From positions 1 to 20,699 of the IMG/VR virus record IMGVR_UViG_3300037071_001769: DNA of 20,699 bases; one strand, 5' to 3'. This document shows, one piece after another, positions 13,948 through 20,699 of the stretch. Position 1 is the stretch's first letter. Every line of letters starts with the position of its first letter. Made by a program: the position numbers and the translations under genes. Below the pieces are notes generated by a model, which saw only the letters and a program-made list of their open reading frames with translations, ran no database searches and had not been told where the DNA came from. This DNA comes from a virus.

Positions 13948-15308
13948 TGGTTGCCAGGGTCATCGGGAGATCAAGGGCGTCGGGGCCGTGCAAGGTCGTC
14001 ATCGCTGACGACTCGGGGCTGATCTACTCCGATGACTACCGTCTATCTTGGCCGAAGGCGTTTGCAGGTATTGGATGCAGTGTTGAGGTCGTCGACATCA
14101 ACCGGCTACGCAAGAACCTGTCGTTTGCGAACAGCGCTTACAGGACGGTCAGTGCGCGTGGCGCTCCGAAGATGATCGCCCAGGATGTCCTGAGGAAGCA
14201 GCCGGATCTCGTGTGGTGCCATCACGGTCGAGCAGCATCTGCTGATGAGTTCACGGCGTATCTTCATCGCTATGGGGTCAAGACGGCGGTCTACCTCTGT
14301 GACGAACCATACGAGTCTGGCGAGACGGCACGCTACAGCCCCAAGTTCGACTTTGTGTTCACGATGGACCCGTGCACGATCAAGACGCACATGGATGCGC
14401 GGGTCAACAAGGCTGGAGTCTTCTATCTGCCACCAGCGGCAGACCCAGAGCACTTCAAGCTGGTCGAATACGATGGGCGGAGAACGACTCCAGCGTTCTT
14501 CCTTGGCAACGCCAGCCTTCCACCACGCGATGCTTGGTTGAAGATGGTGGAGAAGGTTGTCGAAGGGTGCGACATCCGCTTTTGGCCACAGAATGGGAAG
14601 CCCGTCGCCAAGGGAGCTTCGAGGTGGATCCCTTATGAGAAGCACGCATCGCTCTACGCTTCGTGCTTTGTTGGTCTGAACGTGCATCGGGATCCAGGCA
14701 TCACTGGCGAGTGCTGGATGAAGCGGGTTGTTCATCGACCCAAGACGATGGCGGTGCCGCATGGCATGCACTTGGCTTCCAGGTCACCCGGCCATGAAGG
14801 CACAGGCTTCTGGAACGAAGCAGATCTTCCAGCAGCGCATGTCAACCCAAGGTTCTTCGAGATGGCTGCGTGCGGAACGCTCGTGGTGTCCGACTCGCAT
14901 CGCGAGGAGTTGGCGAGGATGTTCCCGTTCGCTCCTCGCGCTGGAACGCCTGAGCGCTTTGTCGAGTTGGTGCTCTACTACCTTGAACACCTCGATGAGG
15001 CCGAGGAGATTGGTCGCGCATGTTCCGAGCTGATTTCGAAGCAGCACACCTGGAGGCACCGCGCCGCCGAGATCATCGAGCGAGTTGGCTTGACGGCATT
15101 GCTCGATCCAAGCCCTGCTTCCTACTTGGGGGAGCCCCAGGGGTGGATGACTCCCCAGGACTTCACGCTGCTCGGGGTCAGATCGTGCTTGGAAGCAACT
15201 GGACGCTCCGACTCCTGGTCCCCACGATTTGGACGGTCTTTGATCTCGGGGTCTGGAAATCCGAGCACGGCAACCTCAATCGATTCAGTCGGCCCCCTGT
15301 TGTTGTAG
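13947..15308 (+). CDS. CgeB-like GT-B glycosyltransferase
   Basis: The N-terminal half contains VVIADDSGLIYSDDYRLSW, a PDLVWCHHG strand and VKTAVYLCDEPYESG. The C-terminal half contains VFYLPPAADPEHF, a SLYASCFVGLNVHRD segment and NPRFFEMAACGTLVVSDSHR. The last is the donor-binding signature of the CgeB/glycosyl-transferases-group-1 class. It likely transfers a sugar from a nucleotide donor in the cytoplasm. ATG 13947 follows directly on the previous stop; GTG 13944 is equally possible. The natural domain seems to end near residue 378 (AAEIIERVGL). The last ~70 residues read through the start of the next gene in another frame and have no family character. Confidence 0.82.
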   Translation: MVARVIGRSRASGPCKVVIADDSGLIYSDDYRLSWPKAFAGIGCSVEVVDINRLRKNLSFANSAYRTVSARGAPKMIAQDVLRKQPDLVWCHHGRAASADEFTAYLHRYGVKTAVYLCDEPYESGETARYSPKFDFVFTMDPCTIKTHMDARVNKAGVFYLPPAADPEHFKLVEYDGRRTTPAFFLGNASLPPRDAWLKMVEKVVEGCDIRFWPQNGKPVAKGASRWIPYEKHASLYASCFVGLNVHRDPGITGECWMKRVVHRPKTMAVPHGMHLASRSPGHEGTGFWNEADLPAAHVNPRFFEMAACGTLVVSDSHREELARMFPFAPRAGTPERFVELVLYYLEHLDEAEEIGRACSELISKQHTWRHRAAEIIERVGLTALLDPSPASYLGEPQGWMTPQDFTLLGVRSCLEATGRSDSWSPRFGRSLISGSGNPSTATSIDSVGPLLL

Positions 15309-15883
15309 GCAGCAAGAACGTTTTCGGCGGAGGGATCTATTCGACGGCCGGCTCCAGGTTCATGAAGCTGGTCGGCAAGTCGAGGGTCAGGGTCGAGGAA
15401 ATCCAGGTTGCGCCGATCACGGAGTGGTTCCGGGCCAGGGATGGCAAGAGACACCGGAAGTTCGCACCACCATTCGTGCCGGCGTCGTTGACTCAACCGC
15501 TGCATCTTGGTGGCAACTCGTTGTGCTACCAGATCCAGATCGCGCACGTGATGGGCTGCGACCCGATCTGGGCCATGGGGTTCACGCTGAAGAACGGCGG
15601 TGGCTACTTCTTCGGGCCGAGGAACCCAGTGAGCAGAGGGCCGAGCTTCTACGATCTGGACGGGGAACGAGCGCTGGAGTGGCTTCGGTGGTATGAATCC
15701 ACCCACCCTGGAAGAGTCAGGCTCTTGCCGGGATGGCACGGTCCGGTTTACGACGTCTTCCGCACAGAGGAACCGCCACATGGCCAAGAAGCAGCAGGAC
15801 ATCTCGCCGGATCTGGGACTCGGGCCAGCACGGGAGAACGAGACGCAGTCCCGGACGGTCGGGAACTTCCTTCGGTCGAGTGA
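15020..15883 (+). CDS. DUF115/MptE-like Rossmann protein
   Basis: The segment KPCFLLGGAPGVDDSPGLHA then GQIVLGSNWTLRLL resembles the LLGgGPSL...vi.aN pattern of DUF115/MptE-like proteins, which occur in sialic-acid and flagellin-glycosylation loci and in many phages. A central VVVGSKNVFGGGIYST and a C-terminal MGCDPIWAMGFTLKNG continue the fold. The start is uncertain: ATG 15020 is the only usual start in the frame before the conserved part, but it lies deep in the glycosyltransferase gene with no clear ribosome binding site. The final ~35 residues overlap the next gene by 104 bases and look like an accidental extension. Function within the sugar cassette is inferred. Confidence 0.65.
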   Translation: MFRADFEAAHLEAPRRRDHRASWLDGIARSKPCFLLGGAPGVDDSPGLHAARGQIVLGSNWTLRLLVPTIWTVFDLGVWKSEHGNLNRFSRPPVVVGSKNVFGGGIYSTAGSRFMKLVGKSRVRVEEIQVAPITEWFRARDGKRHRKFAPPFVPASLTQPLHLGGNSLCYQIQIAHVMGCDPIWAMGFTLKNGGGYFFGPRNPVSRGPSFYDLDGERALEWLRWYESTHPGRVRLLPGWHGPVYDVFRTEEPPHGQEAAGHLAGSGTRASTGERDAVPDGRELPSVE

Positions 15884-16028
15884 CTACGACACGATCGTTG
15901 AGGCCGAGCAGACGATGACGCAGCATGGGCACAACCCTGAGAAGCTGCATCGGTGCGTCAACAAGGTGAAGGCCAAGGGCGGCGGCGGCAACCCATGGGC
16001 CATCTGCAACGCGAGCATCCATGGCTGA
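15780..16028 (+). CDS. small conserved phage protein with CVxKVxxKGG...NPWAIC motif (82 aa)
   Basis: AGAGGA lies eight bases before ATG 15780. The C-terminal motif EKLHRCVNKVKAKGG then NPWAICNASI resembles a small helical family (xxCVxxVxxKGxxxxxAWAICxAS) widespread in phages, often near head genes, with no proven function. The first 35 residues are polar. The longer frame upstream overlaps the DUF115-like gene and is unlikely. It overlaps the portal start by eight bases. Confidence 0.8.
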   Translation: MAKKQQDISPDLGLGPARENETQSRTVGNFLRSSDYDTIVEAEQTMTQHGHNPEKLHRCVNKVKAKGGGGNPWAICNASIHG

Positions 16029-18393
16029 TCGCACGACTCTCGGCGAGCCCATGCAGCCGATGACCCGGATGGACAACGCGGGGGAACCATCCCGTGGCAT
16101 GGGGAGCTTCTCGCGCAAGGCTGGCACCGAACCGATCCGCGCTCCCTACACCCTGGAGGAGACCTACAGGGATCACCGCAACCCGGAGAAGGTGGCTCGG
16201 CTTTACGAGGAGTCGATCGGGTTCCCGAACCTTGCGAACGATCCGTTCGTCGTGGCGCAAGCGAAGTCGGCGGTTCAAGGTTCGCTGCAGGGACTCACCA
16301 ACACGAACGAGTTCCTGCGCAACAAGTGGTTGGTGTTCTATCGGCTCTACCGAGGCGAGACCATCTCGCCGAACCCCTACGGTCGTCCTTGGATCCACTC
16401 TCCAGAGCCGTTCAAGATCGTGGAGACGATCCATCCTCGCGTGATGCGGACTCTGTTCGGATCAGAGCGATGGTTCTCTCTCTACAGTGAGACCGATCAG
16501 CGTGACGGTGCAGCCAAAGCGCAAGAGGGGCTGACGCGCGAGCAGTTCCGCGCGATGAACTACTACGCCAAGGCGTCTAAGTTCATTCGTGATGGGCTGA
16601 TCTACGGGACCGCGATTCAGAAGGTGTGGTGGAAGCAGCAGATCGACGAGGTGACGTTCCGCGAGGGTGTGCGCAAGCCAGACAAGAAGTTCCCTGGTCG
16701 CTACGTCACCGAGTTGAAGGAGATCAAGCGCACCGAGATCGTGTTCGATGGCAACTTCATCGACAACGTCCCGATCTTCGACTTCCTCACGTCACCAACC
16801 GCATCGAGCATCGATGATGCTGAGTGGTGCGCTGACCGATCGCAGTGGGCTGACTACGACGTGAAGCGTCAAGGGGAGATGGGGCACTGGCTGCATCTCG
16901 ACCAGCTCAAGGATCACCGAGGCACGAAGGACATGACCTTTGGTGACGAGTTCAAGGAGCGCAAGAACTACGCTTACGGCGTCTACGACCCTCGCGACGC
17001 CTCCGCAGCCCCCCACATCCCTCACTACGAAGTGATCGATTGGTGGGGGCCGTTGGTCATTCGCAAGTCGGGATCGGTCTACGAGACCAAGATGGTCAAC
17101 GTGGTGATGATCGATCCGCAGGGCCTTCGCCTCGTTGTTCGTGTGACCGAGAACCCGTTTTGGCATCGGCGCAAGCCCTACCAAGCGTGGCAGCCGATCG
17201 ATCTCGAAGACGAGTTCTACGGGATCGGCGCGATCGAGATGATCGCCCGTCTCAGTGGTGAGCTGGACGCAAAGGACAACCTGTTTCATGCTGCTACGGA
17301 GTTGTCGTCCAACCCGATGATGATGGTCTCGGATGACGCCAACATCCCTGATGGTCAGTTGGTGATCTCTCCGGGGAAGACGTTCAGGGTCCCGGATGTC
17401 ACCAACGCGATGGCGCCGGTGAACATTCCGGACGTCAGTGATGCAGCGCTCAAGTCGATGAACCAAGTGCGTCTTGACATCCGTGAGACGGCCGGAACGA
17501 CGAGCCCATCGATGGGGACGTCGGATCCATTCGGTGGCGCCAAGACTGCGACGCAACACACGAGCGAGGTGAGCGAGGCCAACATCAGGATGGCCGACAT
17601 CATCGAGAACTACGAGCGTCAGGTGATCGTGCCGATGCTCGAACAGATGGCTTGGAACAACCAGCAGTTCATGAGCTATCCGCGCGTGGTCCGAGACATC
17701 GGTCCGATGGGACGTGGATTCCAGGACCGCTACATGGTTGCGCCAGAGGACATCCTCGGTCGCTTCATCGTGCAGCCTCTGGCGAGCTATAAGCTGCAGA
17801 CCAAGCAGGTGATGGTGCAGCAGCTCACGAACATCCTCGACCGCGCACCGATCATCAACCAGATGTATGGCCCAGACGCGGTGAAGATGCCGAAGCTGCT
17901 TGCCTACATCCTGGAGTTCGGTTTCGACATCCGCAACGCAGACGAGTTCATCAAGGTGCCGCCAGAGGAAGGCCACTTGATGACGGCGGATGAAGAGCAG
18001 GAGATGTGGTATCAGGGCGTCGTGCCACCGCGTCGTCCAGACGACAACGACATGCGCCATGCGCAGTCGCACATGGAGGAGTTTGGTTCTGAGCGTTTCC
18101 AAGAGCTGGAGATGCGTGATCCAACTGTCGCTGGCAAGGCACGTTTGCATGCCGCTGAACACATTCGCAAGTTGATGCTTGCTCAGGATCAGCAGGAGAA
18201 GGTTCTGATGGAGATGGCGCAGGCCGGCGCTGCGATGGGGTTGATGGGTGGCAACGTCCCAGGCGCCGGATCGCCGGAGCAGGAGCCAGGGTCGCCGAAG
18301 GTCCGTTCGAATGAGAATGAGCGCGGCGAGGAACCCGGTGGATCGCCGCAATCGGAAGCGATGACCGCTGCTCCAAACGGTGGTGCTCAGTGA
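16021..18393 (+). CDS. portal (head-tail connector) protein
   Basis: At 790 residues this is a large portal of the podovirus-like type. Features that fit are an extended N-terminal arm, a core containing VETIHPRVMRTLFGSERWF and DPFVVAQ, and a beta-rich wing (VPIFDFLTSP, YEVIDWWGPLV). A stem-like helix region follows (NQVRLDIRETAGTTSPSMG, the TAGT/S motif common in portals), and the Gln/Glu-rich tail (residues ~690-790) is probably disordered. Portal rings sit at one capsid vertex, pass DNA during packaging and join the tail. ATG 16021 overlaps the preceding gene; the position after terL and before the scaffold and capsid genes supports the call. Confidence 0.9.
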   Translation: MADRTTLGEPMQPMTRMDNAGEPSRGMGSFSRKAGTEPIRAPYTLEETYRDHRNPEKVARLYEESIGFPNLANDPFVVAQAKSAVQGSLQGLTNTNEFLRNKWLVFYRLYRGETISPNPYGRPWIHSPEPFKIVETIHPRVMRTLFGSERWFSLYSETDQRDGAAKAQEGLTREQFRAMNYYAKASKFIRDGLIYGTAIQKVWWKQQIDEVTFREGVRKPDKKFPGRYVTELKEIKRTEIVFDGNFIDNVPIFDFLTSPTASSIDDAEWCADRSQWADYDVKRQGEMGHWLHLDQLKDHRGTKDMTFGDEFKERKNYAYGVYDPRDASAAPHIPHYEVIDWWGPLVIRKSGSVYETKMVNVVMIDPQGLRLVVRVTENPFWHRRKPYQAWQPIDLEDEFYGIGAIEMIARLSGELDAKDNLFHAATELSSNPMMMVSDDANIPDGQLVISPGKTFRVPDVTNAMAPVNIPDVSDAALKSMNQVRLDIRETAGTTSPSMGTSDPFGGAKTATQHTSEVSEANIRMADIIENYERQVIVPMLEQMAWNNQQFMSYPRVVRDIGPMGRGFQDRYMVAPEDILGRFIVQPLASYKLQTKQVMVQQLTNILDRAPIINQMYGPDAVKMPKLLAYILEFGFDIRNADEFIKVPPEEGHLMTADEEQEMWYQGVVPPRRPDDNDMRHAQSHMEEFGSERFQELEMRDPTVAGKARLHAAEHIRKLMLAQDQQEKVLMEMAQAGAAMGLMGGNVPGAGSPEQEPGSPKVRSNENERGEEPGGSPQSEAMTAAPNGGAQ

Positions 18394-18788
18394 TCGAGGA
18401 GAAGCTGCGGCCGACTGACGACTTCTGGTCTATCCAGGACAGGGAGAGGAAGATTAGAGAGGGGCATCGGGCTCAGGTTGAGGCCTACCAGCGAGCGATC
18501 GGCCTTGCTGACCGGATTGCGGCCGTCAAGCATCAGCCGGGATGGTCTGATTTCCTCAAGGCCCTGGAGGACTGCCATCAAGGAAGGGTTGATGAGCTGG
18601 TTGCTTTTGCAGGCAGCAGTGAGCAGCTGTGGGTTCTTCAGGGCCGGCTTCGTGAGCTGAAGCAGATCCTTGCGTTGGCTCGTCACCCAGAGAAGAACCG
18701 GGAGGCTCTTGCGCAGACGCTCGCGCAGTTGCAGGATTCCTTTCGTCGCGACGTTGAACCTAGGTTGAGGCCGGAGAAACAGACATGA
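18390..18788 (+). CDS. helical protein (132 aa), unknown
   Basis: The GTG at 18390 overlaps the portal stop as GTGA. The product is almost all helix with heptad-like patterns (SEQLWVLQGRLRELKQILAL, EALAQTLAQLQDSFRRDV), so a coiled-coil or bundle structure is likely. Many phages have an unnamed helical protein just after the portal. No specific family is recognised. Confidence 0.75.
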   Translation: MIEEKLRPTDDFWSIQDRERKIREGHRAQVEAYQRAIGLADRIAAVKHQPGWSDFLKALEDCHQGRVDELVAFAGSSEQLWVLQGRLRELKQILALARHPEKNREALAQTLAQLQDSFRRDVEPRLRPEKQT

Positions 18789-18985
18789 GCAAACACACGG
18801 AAGGTGCAGGCGCTGCGCAGCCGATCACCGGAAAGAACAAGGATGCGCTCGATCGTGAGTCGGGCTACTCGAAGACGATCAGCGCTCTGGAGAGCCGCAC
18901 GGCGAGTCAGCACAAGGGCACCAGCAAGCATGACAACTGGGAAGGTCCCATGTGCGGCTGGGGCGATGACAACGTCAAGCACTGA
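18785..18985 (+). CDS. small polar protein (66 aa), unknown
   Basis: ATG 18785 overlaps the previous TGA as ATGA. The product is polar and Lys/Ser/Thr/Gly-rich (GAGAAQPITGKNKDALDR), probably mostly disordered, ending GPMCGWGDDNVKH. It resembles short disordered proteins between portal and scaffold genes in other phages, with no assigned role. Confidence 0.68.
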   Translation: MSKHTEGAGAAQPITGKNKDALDRESGYSKTISALESRTASQHKGTSKHDNWEGPMCGWGDDNVKH

Positions 18986-19001
18986 CCTTTGCAGCTTGAG
19001 C

Positions 19002-19094
19002 ATGCCGGCAAAAAGGGCAGCTCACCACTCCACGTATCCGGGGTCGTGGCCGGCTGGCACTGAAGCCAAGACGGGAGTCGTGCGCCGTCGATGA
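19002..19094 (+). CDS. candidate micro-protein (30 aa) coupled to the scaffold gene
   Basis: A frame from ATG 19002 encodes MPAKRAAHHSTYPGSWPAGT followed by a basic end (GVVRRR), and its TGA overlaps the next ATG as ATGA. It fills the only gap in this part of the operon and matches the overlapping layout around it. The ribosome binding site is weak (CTTGAG), so confidence is low. Confidence 0.4.
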   Translation: MPAKRAAHHSTYPGSWPAGTEAKTGVVRRR

Positions 19095-20128
19095 AGAACC
19101 AAGAACCATCACACTTCAATACGCGAGCTGATAACGCGGCTACTTCACTCAAGCGCGACTTGTCGCGCAACGTGAACCCACACACCGGGCGACAGGCAGA
19201 ACTGCCAGAGCGCAAGGTTGCTGTGGGTCCTGACGGCCAGCCGCCGAGACCACTTCCCCCAGAGGGCAGCTACATGCGACAGGCGATCGAGCAGCAACGG
19301 AGGCAGGGACAGCCAACTCCTCAGCAGCAGCTCGGAGATCAGCCCACCGCAGGCACGCCCGATCAGGTGCTAGATGGTTCTTTGGCCCCTCCGCTGACCA
19401 GCGCAGAACCGCAAGCTCAACCGGAACAGCAGACGACTCCCAACGCGCAGAGACGGATTCAAGAACTCACAGGCCAGCTACGCGATCTCGATCGCGAGCG
19501 ACAGCAGGCACTTGCCGAAGCGAGACAGAGGGACGAGACCGTGGCCCAGATGCAACAGCGTCTGGAGCAGGTTCAAGCGCAGTATGAAGCCATGCTGCAG
19601 GCGAACCTTGACCACCTCGATCCAGAGATCCGCTTGCAGGTGATGCAGGATCAGCGGCTGAATGAGGCCATGGGCAAGTTCGAGGAGCGGATGATGGGCA
19701 AACTGATGCCTCATCTTCAATCGCTTCAGCAGAAGAGCATCTATCAAGAGATGCTGGCGCTGAGCGAGACCTATCCAGCCTTCGACGTGCAGATCCATGG
19801 TCCTTTGGTCGACATGTTCCGTGGGAAGAATCAGCACTGCACGGTGGAACAGGCTTGGCGAGCGATCGCTGAGCCCGAGGAGCTGGTGACCCGGCAGCAG
19901 GCTCGCATGTCGGCCGTGCCACCGATCACCCCACCGAGCAACGGAACATCGAGACCTCGCTACATGCCAGAGCCGACCTCAGATCCTGAGTCGGAGCTGG
20001 TGGAAGAAGCTCAACGGGCGCGTGACCTCATGCGCTCGGTGAACCCTGCTGACCACAAGGCTGGTCTGCGGGCGTTCGATGAGAACATCTCCAAGCGGCT
20101 TGGTCACAGACTACCGGGGCGAAGATGA
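19091..20128 (+). CDS. scaffold-like head assembly protein (345 aa)
   Basis: The N-terminal ~115 residues are Pro/Gln-rich and probably disordered. Residues ~118-165 form a strong coiled coil (RRIQELTGQLRDLDRERQQA, AQMQQRLEQVQAQYEAML). A helical region follows, and the end is charged and basic (NISKRLGHRLPGRR). This composition, size and position between portal and major capsid gene are typical of tailed-phage scaffolding proteins, which organise capsid assembly and leave the finished head. The basic C-terminus would fit the usual capsid-binding helix. The call is from layout rather than a family signature. Confidence 0.72.
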   Translation: MKNQEPSHFNTRADNAATSLKRDLSRNVNPHTGRQAELPERKVAVGPDGQPPRPLPPEGSYMRQAIEQQRRQGQPTPQQQLGDQPTAGTPDQVLDGSLAPPLTSAEPQAQPEQQTTPNAQRRIQELTGQLRDLDRERQQALAEARQRDETVAQMQQRLEQVQAQYEAMLQANLDHLDPEIRLQVMQDQRLNEAMGKFEERMMGKLMPHLQSLQQKSIYQEMLALSETYPAFDVQIHGPLVDMFRGKNQHCTVEQAWRAIAEPEELVTRQQARMSAVPPITPPSNGTSRPRYMPEPTSDPESELVEEAQRARDLMRSVNPADHKAGLRAFDENISKRLGHRLPGRR

Positions 20129-20141
20129 GCTGATCGGTCAC

Positions 20142-20166
20142 GGCCTTTCCTTACAAGCGAGAGGCC
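20142..20166 (+). promoter_or_regulatory. hairpin covering the capsid ribosome binding site
   Basis: GGCCTTTC (20142-20149) can pair with GAGAGGCC (20159-20166) over eight pairs, one of them G-U, around a nine-base loop. The 3' arm contains AGAGG and ends directly at ATG 20167. Folding would hide the ribosome binding site of the major capsid gene. Confidence 0.5.
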
Positions 20167-20699
20167 ATGAGCATCATCAACTCACTAGGAGTCTTGAACT
20201 CCTTCGACGTCGGCACAGGTAACAGAGAAGACCTGCTCGACATCATCACGAACATCTCCCCGATGGACACGTTGTTCCTGTCGGGGTTCGAGAAGGTCCC
20301 GGCGAACAACATCGTCCATGAGTGGTTGGTCGACATCCTCGCAGGATTCGGCGACCCTGAGAACGGTGACGCCGACGTGCAGGCTGTGCCGGAAGGTTCG
20401 GACGCGACGTTCGATCCTCTGGTGCCGCGCAAGCGACTCTGCAACCTGTCCCATATCATCCGTCGGACGTTCGACGTCTCGGACACCCAGCGGGACATCA
20501 ACACCGCTGGCATCCGTGACGAATACGTCTACCAGCTCCGCAAGGCGACGATGGAGCTGGCGCGCTTCATCGAGTTCGCGCTGGTCCACTCGATCCGTGC
20601 GAACCAGACGACCCAGGGCAACTCCGGTGGCGTGGTCGCTCGTCGCATGGACGGCTTCTACGCTTTCGCTGCGGCTCAGGATCCAACCTGCGTGACGAT
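20167..20699 (+). CDS. major capsid protein, SU10/DUF5309-like, cut by window edge
   Basis: The first 177 residues are visible. LNSFDVGTGNREDLLDIITN then ISPMDTLFLSGFEKV, HEWLVDIL and the later LRKATMELARFIEFALVHS match the SU10-type HK97-fold capsid family: an REDL-type N-terminal helix, a 'DTPF'-like segment, and a long spine-like helix. The protein builds the icosahedral shell. ATG 20167 is preceded by AGAGG. The gene runs off the right edge, so its C-terminal part is not in this window. Confidence 0.88.
   Translation, partial: MSIINSLGVLNSFDVGTGNREDLLDIITNISPMDTLFLSGFEKVPANNIVHEWLVDILAGFGDPENGDADVQAVPEGSDATFDPLVPRKRLCNLSHIIRRTFDVSDTQRDINTAGIRDEYVYQLRKATMELARFIEFALVHSIRANQTTQGNSGGVVARRMDGFYAFAAAQDPTCVT

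Noticed and set aside
16792-18351. Minus-strand open frame of 519 codons
   Set aside because: It is antisense to the portal gene and His/Arg/Leu-rich in the way typical of shadow frames.

Overview
The window is part of the genome of a double-stranded DNA tailed phage (Caudoviricetes). It has a complete head-packaging block (small and large terminase, portal, scaffold-like protein, start of an SU10/DUF5309-type major capsid protein) and a divergent block of small, tightly overlapping genes typical of phages. GC is fairly high, GTG starts are common and most genes overlap by ATGA or GTGA, so the host is probably a moderately high-GC bacterium. No integrase, repressor, lysis gene, tRNA or host gene is visible. 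The portal is large (790 aa) and sits beside a SU10-like capsid protein, so a podovirus-like particle is plausible but not proven.

Left arm (1-5879, leftward). A strong sigma70-like promoter (perfect TTGACA, 17-bp spacer, TATACT; 5851-5879) faces left. It is followed by three micro-genes of 27, 30 and 39 codons, each overlapping the next. Then come a HTPGPW-family protein, several unknown or zinc-binding small proteins, a NYETW-family protein, a P-loop NTPase, a coiled-coil/zinc-ribbon protein and two more small proteins. Next is an unusual pair of tandem paralogous genes made of a hexanucleotide repeat that encodes alternating Ser-X proteins (X = Arg, Trp, Gly, Gln). These are translationally coupled to an SNF2-type helicase, which overlaps a further gene cut by the window edge. 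This looks like the early/DNA-metabolism operon.

Control region (5711-6643). Repeated TCTGATA(A)/TATCAGA half-sites lie on both sides of the leftward promoter. A small leftward gene of 54 codons may be leaderless. About 470 bp without a convincing gene carries three CCCATGNCATGGR dyads, a (TAG)n tract and short repeats. It probably holds the switch between arms and the rightward promoter, although I could not identify that promoter.

Right arm (6644-20699, rightward). Two unknown proteins are followed by an RNA ligase of the DUF5565/RLIG1 type, a short coiled-coil protein and a probable small terminase. A sugar-related cassette is split by the large terminase: methyltransferase, GT-A glycosyltransferase, second GT-A glycosyltransferase, then TerL, a small unknown gene, a zinc-finger protein, a third GT-A-like protein, a CgeB-like GT-B glycosyltransferase and a DUF115/MptE-like protein. 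Morphogenesis resumes with an 82-aa protein, portal, three small proteins, a scaffold-like protein and the capsid protein. The capsid start codon is preceded by a hairpin that would cover its ribosome binding site. The likely theme is virion glycosylation built into the head operon, plus RNA repair against host RNA-cleaving defences; both functional statements are inferences.
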